From Acetivibrio sp964564015 (lineage in GTDB: Bacteria > Bacillota > Clostridia > Acetivibrionales > Acetivibrionaceae): 64,000 nucleotides of DNA. Position numbers and translations under genes: made by a program. The notes under the pieces were generated by a model. That model made no database searches. It worked only from the letters and a program-made list of their open reading frames with translations, and was not told the origin of the DNA. This document shows positions 52,116 to 60,165 of the stretch, in pieces. The stretch covers positions 124,001 to 188,000 of the forward strand of contig CAZLZR010000001.1 of the NCBI GenBank assembly GCA_964564015.1. The letters run 5' to 3'. The number at the start of each line of letters is the position of its first letter. The stretch's first letter is position 1.

Positions 52116-53107
52116 TGGTTGAAGTCAATTCTAATAAAGAAAATGCGTTTTCAGGTTGTGAGTTTACAAAAGAAAAAGCACGGGCGATTATAAATGAGGT
52201 CTCAAAAATAGTTGTTGGACAGTATGAATTTGTTGAACATATGGTAACGGCGCTTCTTTCCGGGGGACATGTATTGATAGAGGGAGTTCCCGGTCTTGCA
52301 AAAACTCTGGCTTCAAAGGTTATGTCAAAGACAATTGCTGCTGAGTTTAAGCGCGTTCAGTTTACGCCTGACCTTATGCCGGCAGATATTATAGGGACAA
52401 AAGTATTTGATCCGAAAAAAACAGAGTTTTTTTTGAAGAAAGGACCTCTTTTTACAAATATATTTTTAGCTGACGAAATAAACAGGACACCTCCTAAAAC
52501 CCAGGCAGCACTTTTAGAAGCGATGGAGGAAAAATCCATCTCTATAGACGGCGAAACGCACAAATTAGGAGAACCCTTTATGGTTTTAGCTACGCAAAAT
52601 CCTGTGGAATATGAAGGGACATATCCTCTGCCGGAGGCACAGCTTGACAGGTTTTTGATGAAGCTTATGGTGGATTATATACCCCAGAAGTTTGAAAATA
52701 TGCTTCTTCAGAAGTATAATTCCGGATTTGACAGCAAAGAGATTGAAAAACAAAATATAAATGCTGTGTGCAGCTTTGAGGACTTAAAAAGGTGCAAAAT
52801 GGAGATACAGGGAGTTCAAGTAAATGATGGAATAATTAATTATATAACATCTATTGTAAGAGCTACCAGAAATTCTCCGAATCTTATACTTGGTGCAAGT
52901 CCTAGGGCCTCTGTTTCGATGCTTCTGGTTGCAAAAACTTATGCTGCCATCAATGGCAGAAGTTTCGTAATACCCGAAGATATTAAAGAACTGGCTCTGC
53001 CTGTTTTGCGTCACCGTATAATTGTAAAGCCCGAAGCCGGAATTGACGGACTTACAAATGATGAGGCCATTAAAAGCATACTGGCAAAAGTGGAAGTTCC
53101 AAGATAG
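52115..53107 (+). CDS. MoxR-family AAA ATPase
   Basis: A 330-residue AAA+ ATPase of the MoxR/RavA type. Walker A GVPGLAKT in HVLIEGVPGLAKTLASKV, Walker B and following motif in IFLADEINRTPPKTQAALLE, sensor 1 in FMVLATQNPVEYEGTYPLPE, and the EAQLDRFLMKL arginine-finger segment. The C-terminal lid includes LGASPRASVSMLLVAKTYAA. These ATPases act as chaperone-like remodelling factors with a VWA-like DUF58 partner, which is encoded next. Start overlap (TAATG) with the DUF4350 gene and AAGGGG show tight coupling. Confidence 0.94.
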   Translation: MVEVNSNKENAFSGCEFTKEKARAIINEVSKIVVGQYEFVEHMVTALLSGGHVLIEGVPGLAKTLASKVMSKTIAAEFKRVQFTPDLMPADIIGTKVFDPKKTEFFLKKGPLFTNIFLADEINRTPPKTQAALLEAMEEKSISIDGETHKLGEPFMVLATQNPVEYEGTYPLPEAQLDRFLMKLMVDYIPQKFENMLLQKYNSGFDSKEIEKQNINAVCSFEDLKRCKMEIQGVQVNDGIINYITSIVRATRNSPNLILGASPRASVSMLLVAKTYAAINGRSFVIPEDIKELALPVLRHRIIVKPEAGIDGLTNDEAIKSILAKVEVPR

Positions 53108-53193
53108 AAAATAGATGAATTATTGAGCATGAGTGGTCGAAATAGTAATAAGTGTTAAGTTCTCGCGTAGTAAATGCCAGAAGGAGTAGAATA

Positions 53194-54504
53194 ATGCCAT
53201 TTAGCAACAGGTTTGTATTGCTTCTAACATTAGGTATAATACCTGTAATAATAGCTTCATTTGTAGGATTGGAATTCTACGCTTTTTTTGCGTACAATAT
53301 AATAGTGTTTTCACTTCTTGTAATTGATTTCAGGATGACACCCGGCAAAAACTTTCTGGAAGTCGAACGTGATTGTCATGAAAAGCTTTCGATGGGCACG
53401 GAAAATGAGGTGGGAATAAATATCAGGAACAATAGTGAGTATTCCCTTAGAATTGAAGCCCTTGATGAAGTTCCGGTTTATATGAAAACCCAGGATAGCG
53501 TTGTGTATATAAGTGTGGCACCACATTATGAGGCTGCCGGAAAGTACATCGTAGTACCTGAAAAAAGGGGTGAATTTACCTTTGGGAAAATTCATTTGAG
53601 GTACAAAGGTATAATGGGGCTATGTATAAAGACAGGAAGTTTTGACCTTGAGAAGAAGTATAAGGTATACCCTAATCTTAAGGATCTGAGCAAGTACGGA
53701 TTGGCTGCAATAAAAAAAAGCCAGCTTATACAGGGAATTAAAAAAAATAAAAGTTATGGTATCGGTACTGAATTTGAAAGCCTCAGAGAATACACTGAGG
53801 GTGATGATTATAGGAAAATTAACTGGCTTGCAACTGCAAGGGCTAATAAATTTATTGTAAATACCTATGAACATGAAAAAAACCAGCAGATAATGATAAT
53901 GCTCGATTCGAGCAGGGTAATGAATTCGGAGATAAACTATATAAAAAAGCTGGATTACTGCATAAATGCAGCTTTTCTATTGGCTGATACAGCTATAAAA
54001 AAGGGCGATAACGCAGGAGTTATGGTGTTTGACAGCACCGTAAAAAGATTTATAAAACCCGGCAAGGGAACAGGTCAGTTTCATTTGATTGCTGGAAACC
54101 TTTATAATGTTGAAGAAAATTTTGTTTCTGCCGATTATATGGGGGCATTAAACTATCTTAACCGGAACCATAAGCGCAGAAGTCTGCTTTGTATTTTTAC
54201 CGAGCTTTTCAATGCGGATGAAGCTTTGCAGTTGGCTAATGCATTAAAAACATTGGCAAAGCACCACTTGCCTCTGGTTATTACTATCAAGGATATGAGG
54301 CTTTATGAATATGCGGAGGGAAGTATTGATGATACAAAGCAATTTTTTACGAAAGTCGCATCTATGAAAATGATAAAGGAGAGGGAGAAAATACAGAAAA
54401 TATTTAACGATTCTTCCATTGCCGTAGTAGATGTGCCTCCCGATAAACTGTCGGTTGAAGTTGTAAATAAGTACCTGCACCTGAAATCAACCATGCAGAT
54501 CTAG
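53194..54504 (+). CDS. DUF58 (VWA-like) protein, partner of MoxR
   Basis: A 436-residue protein. The frame opens earlier, but GAAGGAG before the ATG at 53194 fits. Two N-terminal membrane segments (~4-45) precede a beta domain and the DUF58 signature EFESLREYTEGDDYRKINWL (~205-225), followed by a VWA-like fold with MIDAS-type DSS (IMIMLDSSRVMNSE). DUF58 proteins pair with MoxR ATPases in nearly all bacteria; the joint function is thought to be maturation or assembly of membrane or secreted complexes. It is the last gene of this + strand run; a dispersed repeat follows. Confidence 0.9.
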   Translation: MPFSNRFVLLLTLGIIPVIIASFVGLEFYAFFAYNIIVFSLLVIDFRMTPGKNFLEVERDCHEKLSMGTENEVGINIRNNSEYSLRIEALDEVPVYMKTQDSVVYISVAPHYEAAGKYIVVPEKRGEFTFGKIHLRYKGIMGLCIKTGSFDLEKKYKVYPNLKDLSKYGLAAIKKSQLIQGIKKNKSYGIGTEFESLREYTEGDDYRKINWLATARANKFIVNTYEHEKNQQIMIMLDSSRVMNSEINYIKKLDYCINAAFLLADTAIKKGDNAGVMVFDSTVKRFIKPGKGTGQFHLIAGNLYNVEENFVSADYMGALNYLNRNHKRRSLLCIFTELFNADEALQLANALKTLAKHHLPLVITIKDMRLYEYAEGSIDDTKQFFTKVASMKMIKEREKIQKIFNDSSIAVVDVPPDKLSVEVVNKYLHLKSTMQI

Positions 54505-54527
54505 TGTATTTAGCATAACAGATTTCC

Positions 54528-54610
54528 GGTCTTTCTCAGGCAGCAAACAGCCTTACGGTAGATTTTTTTGATGCCGGAAAGTGATGCGCTTTCTTAAGCC
54601 TTAAAAATAC
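54528..54610 (+). repeat. dispersed ~80-bp repeat, copy 2
   Basis: Matches the minus strand at 6590-6672: GCAGCAAACAGCCTT, GGTAGA, TTTTTTGATGCC and CTTTCTTA keep spacing. The copy lies between two convergent genes, and the 147-bp gap holds nothing else. Confidence 0.6.
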
Positions 54611-54651
54611 GCTTTCTTTGTTTTAAACTCTGCACTCTATGGAAACGAATT

Positions 54652-55629
54652 CTATTGCAGGGCATTATTATGCTTTTGATGCCGGAGATTTGGTATAAGA
54701 ATGTACATGCCCAAAAGTGCCAAAGTTATAAGGGCAAAGATCAATTTTACAATTTCGGAGAAAATAGGAGAAGGAGTAAAGTAACCTTCAATCAATCCTG
54801 CTATTACAAAAATTGGTATGGTCCCAAGAACAAGCTTTATTGCCTCTTTGCCTCTTATTATGAGGGAATCTTTTCTGGAATATTTACCTGGATTTATAAT
54901 GGAGTAGCCGATGATTAGTCCAGCTCCTCCACACACGAATATGGCAAATAGCTCTAAAATGCCATGGGGAAGAATCAATGACCAGAATAAAAGATTGCCT
55001 CCCTTATGGAAGTATAAACCGGCAAGAGCGCCCAGCATATATCCGTTGGTGTATAAAACCCATACAGTACCGATTGCAAGGGTTATTCCAAGGGCAAAGG
55101 CCAAAATCCCGACCTTTATATTGTTGGTAAATATGAAAGGTGATAAAATTGCTCCATTTCGAGTGTTGTCATACTCATTTATATCGCTGCTTAAAACTCC
55201 ATCGACCATCTCCTGGGATATAAAAGCTCCTGCATTGTCTGTAGAAATCAACGTAAACAAAAAGCTGACCGCAGTACCAAGAAGGAACAATAATGCAGCT
55301 ATTAGCACAGGTTTTGAGTTTTTCATTATCAGACGAGGAAAACCGGTGATGAGAAATAAAACCATCTTCTTTATACTAAAGGTTTTATTGGAGTAAATAT
55401 AACTGTGTGCTGAAGCAACAAGCTTATTGAGGTAAATTGTAGTGTTTGTGTTGCCATAATTGGTTCTGGCGTAGGACAGGTGCCCGCAGGTCAGATTGTA
55501 AGTGTTAAGAAAACTGTCCAGTTCATCTTTGGTGAAGCTGTATATACTTTTGGACTTGAGTTTTGTGAGCGTTGATTCAAGGTCTTTCCAGATCTCCGAA
55601 TTTTGGCTGATGAATTTATCTTCCCTCAT
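54652..55629 (-). CDS. SpoIIM/DUF95-like membrane protein
   Basis: A 325-residue integral membrane protein. AAAGG on the minus strand supports MREDKFISQNSEIWKDLE. The first ~90 residues are a soluble helical region (SKSIYSFTKDELDSFLNTYN), then ~6 membrane segments with the DUF95/SpoIIM motif (FTNNIKVGILAFALGITLAI, WSLILPHGILELFAIFVCGG). It differs from the true SpoIIM at 42896 and is the type that occurs with MoxR, DUF58 and RDD genes. It diverges from the RDD gene at 55764. Function unknown. Confidence 0.85.
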   Translation of the reverse strand: MREDKFISQNSEIWKDLESTLTKLKSKSIYSFTKDELDSFLNTYNLTCGHLSYARTNYGNTNTTIYLNKLVASAHSYIYSNKTFSIKKMVLFLITGFPRLIMKNSKPVLIAALLFLLGTAVSFLFTLISTDNAGAFISQEMVDGVLSSDINEYDNTRNGAILSPFIFTNNIKVGILAFALGITLAIGTVWVLYTNGYMLGALAGLYFHKGGNLLFWSLILPHGILELFAIFVCGGAGLIIGYSIINPGKYSRKDSLIIRGKEAIKLVLGTIPIFVIAGLIEGYFTPSPIFSEIVKLIFALITLALLGMYILIPNLRHQKHNNALQ

Positions 55630-55763
55630 AGTTTGCACCTTTAAATTTATATATTTAAATTATTTCACAAAAGTTATTTTATCAGAAATAATTATTTGTT
55701 ACAATTGTAATTGTATTCTAAGGGTTTAAAGCGTTATAAAATAATTGCGAGGATGGAAGGTAC

Positions 55764-56519
55764 ATGAAAAAAATACTTAATATTCTTACTCCTGAAAATG
55801 TCTATGTTGAATATGAATTGGCTGGAATCGGGTCGAGGTTTGCCGCTTTTATTGTTGATTTGCTTATACAAATGTTTGTTTTTATTTTTGCCCTGACAGC
55901 TTTGTTTTTTGCCGGATTTGATTATTCAGCACTTATATATGAGCTGGATTTCCAAATCCTGACGTTTGCAATAACATTGCTGATACTTTTTCACTTGTTG
56001 TACTTTTCGTTGCTCGAACCATTAATGAAAGGACAGACGCCTGGAAAGAAACTCTTTGGCATAAGGGTAATAAAACAAAGCGGAGAGCCTGAAGGGGCCA
56101 TTGAAAGTGTTATGAGAAATTTCTTAAGGATAGTGTATATTTTTCCTTTTCTATATCTTATGGATGCGTTCTTTGTTATATTGTCAAGGAATTACAAGCG
56201 TATTGGCGATTACGTGGCGAATACCGTAGTGGTCAAAGTGCGAAAGGGAGATAAACTTCTTACAATTGATGATATCTTAGTAAGTAATTTTGCCCAGAAT
56301 GAGGATATTTGTAGTGTTAATATATTTCCGGTAACTCATTTCGAGTACGAAGTTTTGAAGGAATTTCTGGCGAGAAAGGATAGTGTAGGAAAAAAACGTT
56401 ATATTTTTGCGTACAATTTCAACAGATATTTTACGCGAAAGTTTAATTTACAAGAGCCTTACAGCAACCCTTATGATTTTTTTGAAGACATTATCAGAAT
56501 GAATTCCGGCATGAACTAG
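55764..56519 (+). CDS. RDD-family membrane protein
   Basis: A 251-residue protein with an RDD domain (~15-165): GIGSRFAAFIVDLLIQMFVF with the Arg-Asp pair, a second hydrophobic segment, and QTPGKKLFGIRVIKQSGE. RDD proteins are membrane proteins of uncertain transport or structural role, typical neighbours of SpoIIM-like and MoxR-cluster genes. The C-terminal ~90 residues are soluble and acidic/basic, longer than the minimal family. GGAAGG precedes the ATG; it is divergent from the SpoIIM-like gene with ~130 bp between. Confidence 0.87.
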   Translation: MKKILNILTPENVYVEYELAGIGSRFAAFIVDLLIQMFVFIFALTALFFAGFDYSALIYELDFQILTFAITLLILFHLLYFSLLEPLMKGQTPGKKLFGIRVIKQSGEPEGAIESVMRNFLRIVYIFPFLYLMDAFFVILSRNYKRIGDYVANTVVVKVRKGDKLLTIDDILVSNFAQNEDICSVNIFPVTHFEYEVLKEFLARKDSVGKKRYIFAYNFNRYFTRKFNLQEPYSNPYDFFEDIIRMNSGMN

Positions 56520-56653
56520 AGCTTTTGAACATCCTATAATCAGCACTAGTCTGTTAAATTTGCAGGATTTTATATTGACACTTGCAAAAAGAAATGTTAC
56601 CATAAAATAGATTGATCGAATTCTGGAATAATTTTGCAAGGGTGATAATATAA

Positions 56654-56716
56654 CTTTCACTAATATTTCTCTCAGGCCTTATTTGATTCCAAATAGGTCT
56701 GGGTGAAAAGTGAAAG
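56654..56716 (+). promoter_or_regulatory. leader hairpin upstream of lysA
   Basis: CTTTCAC (56654-56660) pairs with GTGAAAG (56710-56716), enclosing a second stem CTCAGGCC-TTATTTG with CAAATAGG-TCTGGG (one bulge, G-U pairs). It begins ~110 bp and ends 48 bp upstream of the lysA start. No lysine (L-box) or T-box motif is present. The 3' flank AGTGAAA / TTTCACT offers an alternative hairpin. Confidence 0.45.
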
Positions 56717-56763
56717 TAATATTTCACTCATATCTAGATATTACTATAATGGAAGGTGAAATA

Positions 56764-58077
56764 ATGTTTGTATCAAAAGCATTAAGCATTAACAGCAAAA
56801 ATCATCTTGAGATTGGCGGCTGTGATTGTGTTGAACTTGTAAATAATTACGGTACTCCTTTGTATGTATTGGATGAAAGTCTTATCAGGGAGAACTGCAG
56901 ACTTTATAAAAATGCAATGGACAAGTACTATGATGGTAACGGTTTGGTGCTTTATGCAAGTAAAGCCCTGTCTACAATGGCTGTATGTAAAATAGTGGAA
57001 CAGGAAGGCCTTGGCTTGGATGTTGTATCCGGCGGAGAACTTTATACTGCAATTAAAGCAGGTGTTCCGATGGATAGAATATACTTCCACGGGAACAACA
57101 AAACCGTTGAAGAGCTTGAACTGGCTATAACTAATAATATCAGAAGAATAGTTGTTGATAATAGGGAAGAATTGAAAAGGGTAAACGAAATAGCGGGCAG
57201 GCAGGGTAAGGCTGCAAATATATCCTTTAGAATCAAGCCAGGGATTGACGCCCATACCCATGACTTTGTACAGACCGGTCAAATTGATTCAAAGTTTGGT
57301 GTTGCACTGGAAAACGGTGAGGCATTTGAAATTATAAGAGAGGCATCCGGATTGAGCAACGTAAAGGTTGCCGGAGTTCACTGCCATATAGGATCTCAGA
57401 TATTTGACCTTGAGCCTTTCAAGTTGGCTGCAAAGGTAATGCTTGAATTTATTGCCAAGGTCAAGAATGAATTGGGTCTGGAAATTGAAGAATTGAACCT
57501 TGGTGGTGGCTTTGGAATTAAGTATACGATGAGTGATGATCCTATTGAGTATGACCACTATATTGAGTCGGTTTCAAAAGTTGTCAGAAGTGAATGTGAG
57601 GAAAAGGGTATAAAGCTGCCTTTCATAGTCATGGAGCCGGGAAGATCAATAGTTGCTTCTGCCGGAATAACTTTATATAAGGTTGGCGCTGTTAAAGACA
57701 TTAAGGACGTTAGAACCTACGTGTCTGTTGATGGCGGTATGACGGATAACCCAAGGTACGCACTATACCAGTCTAAATATGATGCATTGATCGCAAACAG
57801 GGCAGATGCTCCGAGGGTGAAGGATGTGACTATAGCAGGAAAGTGCTGTGAGTCGGGAGACCTCCTGGCAAAAGACATAAGTATGCCGGAGATTCAGGCT
57901 GGAGATATTTTGGCAGTTCTTGCAACAGGAGCATACAACTATTCAATGTCGAGCAACTATAACCGTATACCAAAACCTCCGATTGTTCTTGTAAAAAACG
58001 GCAAATCACGTGTAATTGTAAAAAGAGAGGACTTTGACGATATAATAAGAAACGATATAATACCTGAAGATCTATAA
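56764..58077 (+). CDS. lysA: diaminopimelate decarboxylase
   Basis: A 437-residue PLP enzyme that makes lysine from meso-diaminopimelate, the end of the pathway begun by dapB. GGAAGGTG marks the ATG at 56764, 18 codons into the longer frame. PLP lysine in LVLYASKALSTMAVCKIVEQ, glycine loop in LNLGGGFGIKYTM, the AGVHCHIGSQIFDLE and MEPGRSIVASAGITLYKVG segments, and catalytic Cys in AGKCCESGDLLAKDI are all in place. Length is normal. A terminator follows. Confidence 0.95.
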   Translation: MFVSKALSINSKNHLEIGGCDCVELVNNYGTPLYVLDESLIRENCRLYKNAMDKYYDGNGLVLYASKALSTMAVCKIVEQEGLGLDVVSGGELYTAIKAGVPMDRIYFHGNNKTVEELELAITNNIRRIVVDNREELKRVNEIAGRQGKAANISFRIKPGIDAHTHDFVQTGQIDSKFGVALENGEAFEIIREASGLSNVKVAGVHCHIGSQIFDLEPFKLAAKVMLEFIAKVKNELGLEIEELNLGGGFGIKYTMSDDPIEYDHYIESVSKVVRSECEEKGIKLPFIVMEPGRSIVASAGITLYKVGAVKDIKDVRTYVSVDGGMTDNPRYALYQSKYDALIANRADAPRVKDVTIAGKCCESGDLLAKDISMPEIQAGDILAVLATGAYNYSMSSNYNRIPKPPIVLVKNGKSRVIVKREDFDDIIRNDIIPEDL

Positions 58078-58098
58078 GCGAGGATAAAAAAAGAGGTA

Positions 58099-58138
58099 AG
58101 GGCACCTAAATTACTGATAATTTAAGTGCTCTTTTTTT
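58099..58138 (+). terminator. terminator of lysA
   Basis: GGGCACCTAAATTA and TAATTTAAGTGCTC pair around CTGA with one mismatch, followed by seven T. Confidence 0.9.
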
Positions 58139-58193
58139 GTCATACATCTGTTATAATTGATGTATTATAGAATAAAACATTTTTGGGGGAAAA

Positions 58194-60050
58194 ATGAACA
58201 TTAATAAATTACTTGCTTATTTTTTAGTTTATGCAGTTGTTATAATTTCTGTTCCACTTTTTTTCAATAATATGTGGCTTAAAGATTTACCGGAAATTCA
58301 AACTTATGACAGTTTGCTAGAGTTTTCAGCCCAAAGAGCATATGAGGATATCAAATATATTACAAGTAATTTTCCTGAAAGATCGATTGGAAGTGAAAAT
58401 GCCGAAGCTTCTGCCAATTGGATTGTACAGGAGTTTGAAAATATCGGTCTTAAAACTTATACTGAAGAATTTATATGCCGATCACCTGTGAAACTTATAA
58501 ACGCAACAATGGGCAAAATTACAGATGACTCATCAGATGAACAGTCAGATTCATCTACAGACTTTGACAGATTCAGCATGAATGAGATATTTGAAAAAGT
58601 AAAAGGAATAAACGTTATAGGGGTAAGTAAAGGTAAAAGTGACGAAACAATTATTTTAGGAGCTCACAGGGATACCTATGGAACACTTGAAGGGGCACAG
58701 GATAATGCTTCCGGTACCGCATCAATGCTTGAGCTTGCGAGGGTACTAACTGATGAAAAACACTATTACACGTACATGTTCATATCTTTTGACGGCGAAG
58801 AAATAGGGCTGAAAGGCTCCGAAGCATTTGCCCGGAGACACTCGCTTAAGGATGTTAAACTGGCAATGATTCTTGATTGCGTGGGCTATAAGGATGCCGA
58901 TACGGCAGGACTTTATCAGTATGCAAGTGCAAAGGGGTCTTCGCCGCTTTGGACAACAGCTCTTGCAAATAACCTTATAAAGAAAAGTGGCAGGAGTGAA
59001 TATTATTTAGATGATGATGGTGGGTTTGGCAGTTTGAGTCTGGGTATTTTTACACCTTTGCTCAATAAAATGGTATCCCAGAGGGTTTCCGGCGATGTCA
59101 ATACCGATTCAGGACCTTTTGTAGACAGAAATATACCGTCAGTGGGTTTTATAGCTGCTAACAGCAATAACATGGTAGATCCGGAAAGTGTATATCATAC
59201 AAGGAACGATACTATTTCAAACATTAGTGAAGAAACTCTTGATGTCATAGGAAAGCTGTCGGAGCAGTACATAAAAAGTATTGAACTGAATGATTTTCCA
59301 GCAGAACTTGAAAGCAATCTTTATGTGGTAGAAGATAATAAGTATCTCGATTTCCGAATAATATCAGCTTTTATAATGTTATTGATGATTGCCGGGATTG
59401 TACTGTGGTTTATTTCTTCAAAGGATGTAATAAAAAATCCAGGGGTTTTTATCGGGTTTTTGAAAAGTGAACTGCCATGGATTATTTCAACTGTTGCACT
59501 ATCTGCATTTTCAGGATATATATGGCAGGTGTTTAGGTATGAGTTTGCCGCTGATTTGAACATAATTATATTAATACTACTATGGGCTTTGGTGAATTTT
59601 ATAGGAGTACCGGCCATTATTATATTGAGATTCATATCATTAAGGGGAAAAAGCGATAACTATTATGAGATTACAAAGTATCAGAGGATACTGTTAAATA
59701 GTCTTTATACAATAGTCTTTTTTGCAGTTTCAATATATTTAAATGTGTTTGTTGCTATGATACTTGTCGGGACACCATTGTTAGTAATGGGCAGGGTAGG
59801 ATATAAAAATATTGCAACAAGGGTTATATGGATAATTGTGCTGTTAATTTGGTTCTTAATTCAGACGACTTTGCTGATCACATGTATAAAATCATATGTA
59901 TTCGATATGATGTCAATGAAGAATGCAGCAATATTATTTGTCTACAGCCTCTTAGTGACTTTTACTTTTGTATATGTAATCAGTACGCCGGGTATGCCTG
60001 GAAAGAGAAAAAGCAGACAGCTTTTAGCAGAAACACCAATGGGAAATTGA
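58194..60050 (+). CDS. M28-family membrane peptidase
   Basis: A 618-residue protein. GGGGGG precedes the ATG. A membrane helix at ~4-24 is followed by a large extracytoplasmic M28 zinc peptidase domain (~50-380): ligands in LGAHRDTYG, the bridging Asp in GAQDNASGTASM, Glu pair in DGEEIGLKGSEA, Asp in LDCVGYKD and the last His in VYHTRNDTIS. All metal-binding positions are kept. The C-terminal ~230 residues contain ~6 membrane segments (~395-600), an uncommon addition to M28 enzymes. The N-terminal ~45 residues are short compared with aminopeptidases. It is a single gene between lysA and the tRNA-end enzyme. Confidence 0.87.
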   Translation: MNINKLLAYFLVYAVVIISVPLFFNNMWLKDLPEIQTYDSLLEFSAQRAYEDIKYITSNFPERSIGSENAEASANWIVQEFENIGLKTYTEEFICRSPVKLINATMGKITDDSSDEQSDSSTDFDRFSMNEIFEKVKGINVIGVSKGKSDETIILGAHRDTYGTLEGAQDNASGTASMLELARVLTDEKHYYTYMFISFDGEEIGLKGSEAFARRHSLKDVKLAMILDCVGYKDADTAGLYQYASAKGSSPLWTTALANNLIKKSGRSEYYLDDDGGFGSLSLGIFTPLLNKMVSQRVSGDVNTDSGPFVDRNIPSVGFIAANSNNMVDPESVYHTRNDTISNISEETLDVIGKLSEQYIKSIELNDFPAELESNLYVVEDNKYLDFRIISAFIMLLMIAGIVLWFISSKDVIKNPGVFIGFLKSELPWIISTVALSAFSGYIWQVFRYEFAADLNIIILILLWALVNFIGVPAIIILRFISLRGKSDNYYEITKYQRILLNSLYTIVFFAVSIYLNVFVAMILVGTPLLVMGRVGYKNIATRVIWIIVLLIWFLIQTTLLITCIKSYVFDMMSMKNAAILFVYSLLVTFTFVYVISTPGMPGKRKSRQLLAETPMGN

Positions 60051-60165
60051 TAAATTAGCAATTACCGAGTGTATATAATTTAGGTGAAGAAAAATATGGA
60101 AGAAACATTGTGAAGCAAGTTATATTAGATGCACTCGTAATTAACTGTTTATAGGAGTGAAGTTA

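Noticed and set aside
54911..55396. A 161-codon + strand frame
   Set aside because: It is antisense to the SpoIIM-like membrane protein, which has clear family motifs and a binding site.
56654..56763. Lysine riboswitch before lysA
   Set aside because: None of the conserved L-box motifs (AGAGGTGCG, GGGAAAG, GCCGAAG-type blocks) is present.
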